31,746 nt of DNA from TMED14 sp041158165. GTDB taxonomy: Bacteria; Bacteroidota; Bacteroidia; Flavobacteriales; Schleiferiaceae. A program made the translations under genes and the position numbers. The stretch covers positions 1 to 31,746 of the forward strand of contig JBEBBW010000018.1 of assembly GCA_041158165.1 (NCBI GenBank), in the 5' to 3' direction. Shown one piece after another: positions 7,330 to 14,292 of this stretch; the stretch's first letter is position 1; every line of letters begins with the position of its first letter. The notes under the pieces were generated by a model. It was not told the origin of the DNA and made no database searches. It was given only the letters and a program-made list of their open reading frames with translations.

Positions 7330-9210
7330 TTAGTACGCCCGGCCCGTCTTGCCCTCCATGTAGTTCACAAAGGCGCGGTTGGCGACGCGGGTCCCGCCCG
7401 GCGTAGGGTAGTTGCCCGTGAAGTACCAGTCTCCCGGCGAATTGGGACAGGCTTCGTGAAGGTCGGCCACGGTTTGGTAGACCACCTTGACCTCGGCGCG
7501 GGTGCCGGTGGGGGTCAGCAGCTGGGCGATGCGGTCGCTGAGCTCCTCGTCGCTGAACGGCGCGTACACGGCCTGCACGGCGTTGCGCTGGGCCTCCATG
7601 GGCTTGGCGAGTTCGGCCTTGGCGTCGGCGTAGGCTTGGTCGAGGACGGAATCCATTCCGCGCTCGCGCAGCAGCGAAACCGCGGCCTGGAACGCGATGA
7701 AGTCGCCCATTTTGGCCATGTCGATGCCGTAGCAGTCGGGGTAGCGGATTTGCGGGGCAGAGCTGACGACCACAATGCGCTTGGGATTCAAACGGTCCAG
7801 CATGCGCAAGATGCTCTGCTTGAGCGTGGTTCCGCGCACGATGCTGTCGTCGATCGCCACAATGCTGTCGTCGGGCTGCACGATGCCGTAGGTCGAGTCG
7901 TACACGTGGGCCACCATGTCGTTGCGGCTGGAGTCCTCAGTGATGAAGGTGCGCAGCTTGACGTCCTTCCACGCGATTTTTTCGACGCGCGGGCGGGCGG
8001 CCATGACCTGCTCGATGTCGGCGGCGGTGATCGCGCTGCCTTTGGCGACGAGCTGGGCGGACTTTTGGCGCTTCAGCGCGTCTTCGGCGCCCTTTACCAG
8101 CCCGTAGAAGGCGATTTCGGCGGTGTTCGGAATGAAGCTGAACACGGTGCGGTCAAAATCGCCTCCGGCGGCGGCCATCACGCGGTCGGTGAGGCGGCGG
8201 CCGAGTTCCAGGCGTTCGCGGTAAATGGCTCCGTCGTTGGCTCGCGAAAAGTAGATGCGTTCAAAGCTGCAGGCGGCGCGGGGCGCAGCGGGGCGCACCG
8301 GCACTACCGACACGTCGCCGTTGCGGCGAATCCACACCATGTGGCCGGGCGGAACTTCGTGAACCTCGTCTTCGGTCACGCCAAAGGCGGTTTGAATGAC
8401 GGGGCGCTCCGAGGCGACGACGGCGACGTCTTCGTTGACAAAGTAGAACGCGGGGCGAATGCCGTGGGGGTCGCGCAGCAAGAAGGCGTCGCCCTGGCCG
8501 ATGATTCCGCCCATGGCGTAGCCGCCGTCCCAGTCGCGGCTTGCCTTTTCGAGCACGCGCGGCAGGTCGAGGTGGTCGGCCTGGTACTGGCTGCGTTCGA
8601 TTTTATTCAGGCCGAGCTCGTCTTTGGCAATCTGGTGCAGGCGGCGGTTTTCCTTGTCGAGGAAGTGGCCAATTTTCTCCATCACCGTGACCGTGTCGGC
8701 CTTCTCTTTGGGGTGCTGCCCGAGGCGGACCAACTCGTCAAACAGCTCGTCGACGTTGGTCATGTTGAAGTTGCCGGCCACGAGCAGGTTGCGGCTCATG
8801 TAGTTCGACTGGCGCAGGAACGGGTGGCAGGCCTCGATGCTGTTGCCCCCGTAGGTTCCGTAGCGCAGGTGGCCCAGGTAGACGTCGCAAGCGAAGGCCA
8901 CGTTTTCTTTGACCCAGGCGGCGTCTTTGAGGCGCTCGGGCTTGCCGGCGATGCGCTCCTCGATGCGGTTCTGGATACGCGTGAAAATGTCCTGAATCGG
9001 CTTCGGGTCGGTCGAGCGGTAGCGGCTGATGTAGCGCTGGCCGGGGGGCATGTCAAGCTTGACCCCGGCGAGGCCTGCGCCGTCTTGGCCGCGGTTGTGC
9101 TGCTTTTCCATCATGAGCACCATTTTGTTGAGGCCGTAAAGGGCCGTCCCGTGCTCGTCGAGGTAGTAGTCTAGGGGTTTGCGCAGGCGCAGAAGGGCAA
9201 TGCCGCACAT
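7330..9210 (-). CDS. purF: Amidophosphoribosyltransferase (long Bacteroidota-type PurF)
   Basis: A 626-residue glutamine PRPP amidotransferase catalysing the first committed step of purine synthesis. The start at 9210 gives Met-Cys-Gly-Ile, so after Met removal Cys becomes the N-terminal nucleophile of the glutaminase domain; a longer reading upstream overlaps the divergent ACMSD gene and is rejected. The NTN domain shows QHNRGQDGAG, HLRYGTYGG and AGNFNMTNVDEL. The C-terminal phosphoribosyltransferase domain shows the PRPP loop VAIDDSIVRGTT and RYPDCYGIDM. It is longer than the roughly 500-residue enterobacterial enzyme but in line with the ~630-residue form of Bacteroidota. From memory, flavobacterial relatives carry a short peptide before the Cys; here it is absent. 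Confidence 0.93.
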   Translation of the reverse strand: MCGIALLRLRKPLDYYLDEHGTALYGLNKMVLMMEKQHNRGQDGAGLAGVKLDMPPGQRYISRYRSTDPKPIQDIFTRIQNRIEERIAGKPERLKDAAWVKENVAFACDVYLGHLRYGTYGGNSIEACHPFLRQSNYMSRNLLVAGNFNMTNVDELFDELVRLGQHPKEKADTVTVMEKIGHFLDKENRRLHQIAKDELGLNKIERSQYQADHLDLPRVLEKASRDWDGGYAMGGIIGQGDAFLLRDPHGIRPAFYFVNEDVAVVASERPVIQTAFGVTEDEVHEVPPGHMVWIRRNGDVSVVPVRPAAPRAACSFERIYFSRANDGAIYRERLELGRRLTDRVMAAAGGDFDRTVFSFIPNTAEIAFYGLVKGAEDALKRQKSAQLVAKGSAITAADIEQVMAARPRVEKIAWKDVKLRTFITEDSSRNDMVAHVYDSTYGIVQPDDSIVAIDDSIVRGTTLKQSILRMLDRLNPKRIVVVSSAPQIRYPDCYGIDMAKMGDFIAFQAAVSLLRERGMDSVLDQAYADAKAELAKPMEAQRNAVQAVYAPFSDEELSDRIAQLLTPTGTRAEVKVVYQTVADLHEACPNSPGDWYFTGNYPTPGGTRVANRAFVNYMEGKTGRAY

Positions 9211-9218
9211 AGCGGGTG

Positions 9219-9226
9219 CAAAGTTA
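9219..9226 (-). promoter_or_regulatory. purF -7 promoter box
   Basis: Minus-strand TAACTTTG is an exact TAnnTTTG match and ends 8 nt before the purF ATG at 9210. A TTGC 17 nt upstream (9244-9247) is a possible -33 element. The box lies in the 61-bp gap shared with the divergent ACMSD gene. Confidence 0.6.
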
Positions 9227-9236
9227 GGGCGCTGCC

Positions 9237-9244
9237 TATCTTCG
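9237..9244 (+). promoter_or_regulatory. Possible ACMSD -7 promoter box
   Basis: TATCTTCG matches TAnnTTTG at 7 of 8 consensus-compatible positions and ends 27 nt before the chosen ACMSD start. It lies back to back with the purF -7 box. No clear -33 element is seen. Confidence 0.35.
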
Positions 9245-9271
9245 CAAGGCACCCTAGACGCAATCCTTCGC

Positions 9272-10276
9272 ATGAATTCGCTGCCCGCGCCCATCGACAT
9301 CCATACCCACCTCATTCCCGAGCACATTCCGCCCTTTGCCGAGCGGTTTGGCTACGGCGGATTCATTCGCCTCGAGCACCACTGCCCGGGCTGCGCGCGC
9401 ATGATGAAGGACGACGTGCTCTTTCGCGAAATCGAAGCCAACAACTGGGATCCGGCGTCGCGAATCCACGACTGCGACCGCCACGGGGTGGGCGTACAGG
9501 TGCTCTCGACCGTGCCGGTTATGTTCAGCTACTGGACGCCGGGCCGCGACGGGGCTGCGGTGGCGGAGTTCGTGAACGACCACCTCGCCGAAGTCGTCGC
9601 GGGCAACCCGACGCGCTTTGAGGGCCTCGGAACCCTGCCCATGCAGGACACCGACTTGGCGCTCCGCGAACTGGACCGCTTCGAGCGGCTGGGCCTGCGC
9701 GGCGTGCAAATCGGATCCAACATCAACCAGCGCAACTTGGACGACCCGGCGTTTTTTCCCGTGTTCGAAGAAATGGCGCGGCGCGGACTCGCCCTTTTTG
9801 TGCACCCTTGGGACATGATGGGCAGCGGCGACATGAAAAAATACTGGCTCCCGTGGCTCGTGGGCATGCCCGCGGAATCCAGTCGGGCCCTGTGTTCCCT
9901 CATTTTTGGTGGCGTGTTCGAGCGGCTCCCCTCGCTTCGGGTGGCCATTGCCCACGGCGGCGGATCGTTTCCGGCCACCCTCGGCCGAATCCAGCACGGA
10001 TACGACGTGCGTCCCGACTTGGTCGCCGTCGACAATGCGGTTCCGCCCACCGACTACCTGGGCAAATTTTGGGTGGACAGCCTGGTGCACGACCCCTATG
10101 CGCTCGAAAACCTGCTGCGCATGGTGGGCGAAGACAAAATTGCCGTGGGGTCGGACTACCCCTATCCGCTGGGCGAACACGTTCCGGGCGAACTGGTGCG
10201 GAGCATGCCCTGGCCCGACGCGGTCAAGGCCAAAGTGCTAAGGACCAACGCGGAAGCGTGGCTGTACGGCAACTAG
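9272..10276 (+). CDS. 2-amino-3-carboxymuconate-6-semialdehyde decarboxylase (ACMSD)
   Basis: A 334-residue amidohydrolase-superfamily decarboxylase that converts 2-amino-3-carboxymuconate semialdehyde, the product of 3-hydroxyanthranilate dioxygenase, to 2-aminomuconate semialdehyde, keeping carbon out of quinolinate. The start at 9272 places the zinc-binding H11-x-H13 (IDIHTHLIPEH) at the N-terminus as in the family; an upstream in-frame ATG overlaps purF. Other motifs: LFVHPWDMMG (zinc His), AHGGGSFPATLGRI (catalytic His) and VGSDYPYPLG (metal Asp). It is convergent with the dioxygenase gene, whose stop lies 17 nt away. The pairing of the two enzymes of consecutive steps strongly supports both calls. 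Confidence 0.95.
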   Translation: MNSLPAPIDIHTHLIPEHIPPFAERFGYGGFIRLEHHCPGCARMMKDDVLFREIEANNWDPASRIHDCDRHGVGVQVLSTVPVMFSYWTPGRDGAAVAEFVNDHLAEVVAGNPTRFEGLGTLPMQDTDLALRELDRFERLGLRGVQIGSNINQRNLDDPAFFPVFEEMARRGLALFVHPWDMMGSGDMKKYWLPWLVGMPAESSRALCSLIFGGVFERLPSLRVAIAHGGGSFPATLGRIQHGYDVRPDLVAVDNAVPPTDYLGKFWVDSLVHDPYALENLLRMVGEDKIAVGSDYPYPLGEHVPGELVRSMPWPDAVKAKVLRTNAEAWLYGN

Positions 10277-10279
10277 TAG

Positions 10280-10297
10280 CTAGTTACTAGTAACTAG
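10280..10297. repeat. Perfect 18-bp palindrome at the ACMSD/dioxygenase junction
   Basis: CTAGTTACTAGTAACTAG is a perfect 18-bp palindrome beginning 3 nt after the ACMSD stop and containing the minus-strand stop codon of the dioxygenase gene (10294-10296). It uses the same TAGTTA / TAACTA words as the repeat cluster at 2857-3030 and also lies between convergent genes. Confidence 0.75.
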
Positions 10298-10812
10298 GTA
10301 AACCGCGGATCCGTTTCCATCACGTGCCCGCAGCTGGTGCAGGTGCGCTTGGCTTCGCTGCCGTAAAAATCCTTAAAGTGCGGAAGGAAGTCCTTTTCGA
10401 TGTTGTGCAGCTCAAAGTAGGCCGCGTGCAGCGGGTGGTTGCATGATTCGCAGAACCACAGCAGACCGTCGGTAAAGCCTTTGCCGGCGCGCTTGCGCTC
10501 GATCACCAGGCCGATGCTTCCGGCCTCGCGCATCGGCGAGTGCGGCGTTTTGGCGGGGCACACGAACATGTCGCCAGCTTCTAAAACGTGGTCCACGGGC
10601 TTGCCGTTTTCTTGGGTGCGCACGGTGATGCGGCCCTCGAGCTGGTAAAACACCTCCTCGGTTTCGTTGTAGTGGTAGTCCTTGCGGGCGTTGGGGCCGG
10701 CGACCACCATGACGATGTAGTCCTCGGAGTCGGGCGTGAGGTTCTTGTTGCCGACGGGCGGCTTGAGTTCGTGGCGGTGCTCTTCGAGCCAGCGGTGGAA
10801 GTTGAATACCAT
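10294..10812 (-). CDS. nbaC: 3-hydroxyanthranilate 3,4-dioxygenase
   Basis: A 172-residue cupin dioxygenase that opens the ring of 3-hydroxyanthranilate. The start at 10812 (MVFNFHRWLEEH) follows a near-consensus -7 box. Iron ligands H47, E53 and H91 and substrate Arg residues R43 and R95 keep exactly the spacing of the characterised bacterial enzyme. The C-terminal extension has two Cys pairs, C121-x-x-C124 and C158-x-x-C161, forming the rubredoxin-like second metal site of bacterial forms, which animal enzymes lack. Its product is the substrate of the convergently encoded ACMSD. The gene begins 17 nt beyond the end of the T9SS beta-helix gene on the same strand but appears to have its own promoter. 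Confidence 0.96.
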   Translation of the reverse strand: MVFNFHRWLEEHRHELKPPVGNKNLTPDSEDYIVMVVAGPNARKDYHYNETEEVFYQLEGRITVRTQENGKPVDHVLEAGDMFVCPAKTPHSPMREAGSIGLVIERKRAGKGFTDGLLWFCESCNHPLHAAYFELHNIEKDFLPHFKDFYGSEAKRTCTSCGHVMETDPRFT

Positions 10813-10816
10813 AACC

Positions 10817-10824
10817 CGAATATA
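10817..10824 (-). promoter_or_regulatory. Dioxygenase -7 promoter box
   Basis: Minus-strand TATATTCG is one mismatch from TAnnTTTG and ends 4 nt before the ATG of the 3-hydroxyanthranilate dioxygenase gene. It lies in the 17-nt gap after the beta-helix gene. Confidence 0.45.
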
Positions 10825-10829
10825 CTCCG

Positions 10830-12263
10830 CTACGGCTTCACCACGCGCAGCGCTTCGCGGGCCTCGGTCCGCACGAAGTAGATTCCGCGGGGCCATTCCG
10901 CGACCTGAAGGGTTGTGGTTGGGTTCGCAGCGCGGAATTCGGCCACAGGCTGTCCGAGGGCGTTCACGACGCGCACCAGGCTGCCGGGAGCAAGTCCCTC
11001 AAGCACCAAAACGTCGGCAACGGGGTTCGGGTAGGCGGCAAGGGCAGGGACCGTCGATTCCCCTTCGCCCATGATGTTCACCTTCATCACCCGGTACATT
11101 TGGGTGGTGCAGGTCGAGTCGTAGACGGCAAAGTTGAGGAGTCCGCGCGTGATGTCGTCGTAGCCGTCGTAGATCTTGGCTTCAACGGCCGCGGAGTCGG
11201 TCAGGCAAAAGCAGTTTTTCTCCAGTTCGAGGTTGAAGTCGCTGCCGTTGAGCACGTTGTAGAGCGAATTGTCGCACAGTCGGTTGTCTTCTACCACGGG
11301 TACGCCGCCCAAATTGCCCCAGGCCGTGGTGCGGGCCACGGTGAGTCCGTTTTGGTTGTTTTCGACGAAGTTGTCGGTGAAGTAGGTATCGTTGTAGACG
11401 TCGGCGGCCCACTCGTTGCCCGTGAACGTGCAGTTCTCAATGATGCAGGAGTTGGCCTGGTTGATTCCGCGCCCGTTGCCGGTGAAGCTGCAGGAGCGAA
11501 TCCAGCCCCCAGCAGGCGACTCGACGGCCCGGTAGTTGGTGTTAAACGCGCAGTCCTCGAATCCTATGTAGTTTAAAATAAACGGATTGGCCGAAAAGTA
11601 CCCGTAGGTATTGCTGTCGAAGGCGCAGCCCAAAAACTCGGTGGCGGAGTAAAATCCGTTGGCGCCGACCGTGTTGTCCACAAACCGGCACCGCGTTATG
11701 TAGTTGGTGTCCGCGGAGCTGTACCCGTTGATGAACAGCCCGTATTGGTTGTGGCGGAACAGCGACGAGTCTACGTCCATGCCCCCGGGGTACATGAGTC
11801 CGAAGTAGTTGTGTTCGAAGCGCATGTGCTTCCAGCTGTGGTGGGTGCTGTCGAATTGATCGTTGTCCAGGGCGTGGTAGGCGTTTTTGAGATGCAGGGC
11901 GTTGAGGTTGATGCTGCCGCCCTGGGTGCCTTTGACCAAGATTCCGGACCACGTGTAGTTGGTGTCGGGAACCGCACTTTCAAAAACGATGGGCTGGGTT
12001 TTGGTGCCTTGGGCGACCAAGTTGCCGCGCACCTCGAGGTAATACATGTTGCCCGGACCCGGATTTTGGACCTTGACCACGACCCCCGGTTGGATGGTCA
12101 GGGTTTTACCCGGGAAGACCACGATCGACCCCATCATCACGTAGGGGGAGTTGGCGAGCGTCCAGGTGGTGTTGCTGTAAATTCCGCCCTGAACGTTGGT
12201 TTGGGCACTGAGTGCGGTTGCCGCAATGAGCCCGAGAATGCATAGTAGATTCCGCATGAACAT
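10830..12263 (-). CDS. T9SS-secreted right-handed beta-helix protein
   Basis: A 477-residue exported protein. It has a signal peptide (NLLCILGLIAATALSAQ; ATG at 12263 or at 12257 two codons later), then imperfect Asn- and Tyr-rich repeats about 20-25 residues long (for example SLFRHNQYGLFING, CAFDSNTYGYFSANP, CSFTGNGRGIN, CTFTGNEWAADVY), the ladder pattern of a right-handed parallel beta-helix. The last ~75 residues form a T9SS type A sorting domain (AYPNPVADVLVLEG, then GIYFVRTEAREALRVVKP). The protein is therefore expected to cross the outer membrane by T9SS and be released or anchored at the surface. Beta-helices of this kind often bind or cleave polysaccharide, but no catalytic residues are recognised. 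Confidence 0.9.
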   Translation of the reverse strand: MFMRNLLCILGLIAATALSAQTNVQGGIYSNTTWTLANSPYVMMGSIVVFPGKTLTIQPGVVVKVQNPGPGNMYYLEVRGNLVAQGTKTQPIVFESAVPDTNYTWSGILVKGTQGGSINLNALHLKNAYHALDNDQFDSTHHSWKHMRFEHNYFGLMYPGGMDVDSSLFRHNQYGLFINGYSSADTNYITRCRFVDNTVGANGFYSATEFLGCAFDSNTYGYFSANPFILNYIGFEDCAFNTNYRAVESPAGGWIRSCSFTGNGRGINQANSCIIENCTFTGNEWAADVYNDTYFTDNFVENNQNGLTVARTTAWGNLGGVPVVEDNRLCDNSLYNVLNGSDFNLELEKNCFCLTDSAAVEAKIYDGYDDITRGLLNFAVYDSTCTTQMYRVMKVNIMGEGESTVPALAAYPNPVADVLVLEGLAPGSLVRVVNALGQPVAEFRAANPTTTLQVAEWPRGIYFVRTEAREALRVVKP

Positions 12264-12323
12264 ATTGTTTTAGCCAATAACGCTCGTACCTAACAATGGT
12301 TCAATCGGCCCTTTGGCACGTTT

Positions 12324-12350
12324 TTAGTACTATGCCAAACAAAGTACCAA
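12324..12350. promoter_or_regulatory. Putative PadR operator (inverted repeat)
   Basis: TTAGTACTATG (12324-12334) and CAAAGTACCAA (12340-12350) form 11-bp arms that pair at 9 positions around a 5-bp spacer. The site covers the expected -33 region of the padR promoter, so binding would block transcription; PadR regulators commonly repress their own operon through such dyads. Confidence 0.55.
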
Positions 12351-12360
12351 GTTTTATTTA

Positions 12361-12368
12361 TATCTTTG
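12361..12368 (+). promoter_or_regulatory. padR-pspC operon -7 promoter box
   Basis: TATCTTTG is an exact TAnnTTTG match ending 5 nt before the padR ATG. There is no good -33 TTTG upstream; that region is occupied by the putative operator, so activity may depend on context. Confidence 0.65.
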
Positions 12369-12373
12369 CATTA

Positions 12374-12700
12374 ATGAATACTGAAAACGCACGCGCTCAG
12401 ATGCGCAAAGGGGTTCTCGAGCTCTGTGTGCTCCGGGTTTTGGGGCGCGGAGAGGCCTACGCCTCCGACATCTCCGAGGCGCTGAAGCAGGCCGACCTGC
12501 TCGTGGTGGAAGGGACCCTGTATCCGCTTTTGACCCGAATGAAAAACGCCGGATGGCTCGACTACCGCTGGGAAGAATCCAAGTCGGGCCCACCCCGCAA
12601 GTACTACCAACTGACCGAAGCTGGCCGCATCCTTTTGGAGGCCATGAATTCGGAATGGACCTCGTTTGTTGACGCTGTAAACTCCTTGAAGAACTCATGA
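12374..12700 (+). CDS. PadR family transcriptional regulator
   Basis: A 108-residue winged-helix regulator. The start at 12374 (MNTENARAQMRKG) is chosen because the -7 box lies 5 nt upstream; a longer reading from 12296 runs through the promoter and operator. The PadR signature is clear: LELCVLRVLGRGEAYASDI, then VVEGTLYPLLTRMKNAGWL and GPPRKYYQLTEAGR (wing and recognition region). It overlaps the pspC-domain gene by 4 nt (ATGA), indicating translational coupling. PadR plus PspC operons are common in Bacteroidota and are thought to respond to envelope stress. The product probably autorepresses through the dyad at 12324-12350. Confidence 0.95.
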   Translation: MNTENARAQMRKGVLELCVLRVLGRGEAYASDISEALKQADLLVVEGTLYPLLTRMKNAGWLDYRWEESKSGPPRKYYQLTEAGRILLEAMNSEWTSFVDAVNSLKNS

Positions 12701-14238
12701 AAAAGACTATTGACATCAACCTGGGCGGACTGCTCTTTCACCTCGACGAAGACGCCTACGCCGTCCTCTCAAGCTACCTTGAGGCCCTGCGCCGCCACCT
12801 CGCCGCCACGGAAGGCCGCGAAGAGGTACTCGCCGACATCGAGGCGCGCATCGCCGAAATCTTCACCGAGCGCATGGCCGGAACCCGCCAGGTCGTCAGC
12901 ACCGACGACGTCCAGGCTGCCATGAACACCCTGGGCCAACCCAAGGACTTCGCGGGCGATGACGCCGCGAGCGACCCCCTGGGCGACGCGACTGGCGAAC
13001 CCAAGCGCCGCCGCCTCTACCGCGACGCCGAAGAACAGCAAATCGCCGGAGTTTGTGCGGGCATTGCCAACTACTTCGACATCGACGTGGTGCTGGTTCG
13101 CATCCTCTTCGCCGTGCTGGGCATTTTCACGGGCTTCGGTGTGGTACTGTACTTCATCCTTTGGGCCGCCACGCCCAAGGCCGTCACCGCGGCCGAGCGC
13201 TTGGCCATGAAGGGCAAGCCGGCCACCTTTGACAACATTCGCCAAACGGTCGAAGAGGAGTTTCGCAACGTGGAATCGCGCATCAACTCCAATGAAAACC
13301 GCAGCCGCGTCAAGCGCGCAGCCCGTACCGCCGGCGACATAGTAACCAGCATCCTCGCGGGATTCGCGCGCTTCCTTGGCGGGCTTTTCTTAATGCTTGC
13401 CTTTTTCGTGGGCTCGGTCATCCTGATCGCCGTTTTTGGCAACGGTATTACAATCGATGGTTCCAGCGTTTCCGTAACAGAGCTCTTGGGCATCTTCCTT
13501 CCCGTGGGCTTCGGTCAGCCCTACTTCTGGACGGCGACCGTCCTCGTGCTGATGGGGCCGTTGGTGGCGCTGGTGCTGCTCGCACTTCGCCTGCTGTTCC
13601 GCCAATTTGGCTCGGTGCACCGCGGAATCATGGGCGCAGCCCTGATGCTGTCGGTGGTGGGCATCGCGTTGATGGCTGTGCTCGGAACGCGCATGGCGTC
13701 GGAATTCCGCGAAGAGGCCACGGTTATTCACGTTGAGGCCCTGCCCGAGGGCGTCACCAACTGGACCATGGCCATGGAAACGGTGCCTGTTGCGGGCGGA
13801 ACCACGCTGCGCTTGAGCGACGACGAAACCGACGAATCTTCGTGGATTCTAACGGACACCGACGTCTACTTTGAAGGCGTAAAGTTGGATGTGCGCCCTA
13901 CGTTCCGCGACAAGCCCAGCCTGGAGTGGACCGCGGAGGCCCAAGGCGGATCGCGCCGCGCCGCTCGGGAGCGTGCGGAGGCCGTAACCTACCGCGTCAC
14001 GGCGGACAGCACTGGCCGCATCCGCATCGGCGACCTGCTGCGCTACCCGCGTGCGGACCGGTTCCGTGCCCAAAACGTTCGGCTGGTACTTTACTTGCCC
14101 GTCGGCCAAAGCGTCTACCTTGACCCCACGACGGTGCCGTACCTCGACGACGTCGCCAACACCGAAGACATTTGGGACGGTGAAATGGGCGGACGCACCT
14201 GGCTCATGACCGAACAGGGGTTGGCCGAATTCAAGTAG
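12697..14238 (+). CDS. PspC domain inner-membrane protein
   Basis: A 513-residue protein with four parts. Residues 1-90 are a soluble N-terminal segment (INLGGLLFHLDEDAY, then a helical DIEARIAEIF region). Residues about 105-165 are a PspC domain (RRRLYRDAEEQQIAGVCAG, YFDIDVVLVRILFAVLG, LYFILWAATPK). Several further hydrophobic helices follow at about 215-330, and then a soluble C-terminal domain of about 180 residues, probably periplasmic. PspC proteins sense or buffer inner-membrane stress in the phage-shock response. No pspA or pspB is nearby. It is coupled to padR by an ATGA overlap and ends at a strong intrinsic terminator. The function of the C-terminal domain is unknown. Confidence 0.92.
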   Translation: MKKTIDINLGGLLFHLDEDAYAVLSSYLEALRRHLAATEGREEVLADIEARIAEIFTERMAGTRQVVSTDDVQAAMNTLGQPKDFAGDDAASDPLGDATGEPKRRRLYRDAEEQQIAGVCAGIANYFDIDVVLVRILFAVLGIFTGFGVVLYFILWAATPKAVTAAERLAMKGKPATFDNIRQTVEEEFRNVESRINSNENRSRVKRAARTAGDIVTSILAGFARFLGGLFLMLAFFVGSVILIAVFGNGITIDGSSVSVTELLGIFLPVGFGQPYFWTATVLVLMGPLVALVLLALRLLFRQFGSVHRGIMGAALMLSVVGIALMAVLGTRMASEFREEATVIHVEALPEGVTNWTMAMETVPVAGGTTLRLSDDETDESSWILTDTDVYFEGVKLDVRPTFRDKPSLEWTAEAQGGSRRAARERAEAVTYRVTADSTGRIRIGDLLRYPRADRFRAQNVRLVLYLPVGQSVYLDPTTVPYLDDVANTEDIWDGEMGGRTWLMTEQGLAEFK

Positions 14239-14259
14239 GGCGATTAATCCATTTGAAGG

Positions 14260-14289
14260 GCCCAGGGCGCAGTGCGCCCTGGGCTTTTT
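14260..14289 (+). terminator. Intrinsic terminator of the padR-pspC operon
   Basis: GCCCAGGGCGCA and TGCGCCCTGGGC are perfectly complementary 12-bp arms around a single G (so the real loop is wider), followed directly by TTTTT. It begins 21 nt after the pspC-domain stop codon. The minus strand lacks a T tract on the other side, so it probably works only rightward. Confidence 0.92.
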
Positions 14290-14292
14290 CGT

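Noticed and set aside
7456..9174. A 572-codon open frame on the plus strand opposite purF.
   Set aside because: It lies antisense to a well-supported gene, its product is Val/His/Gly-rich with no recognisable domain, and such frames are expected in GC-rich coding DNA.
9179..9271. An upstream ATG extending ACMSD by 31 codons.
   Set aside because: It would overlap the purF start and both promoters and move the metal-binding HxH away from its normal N-terminal place.
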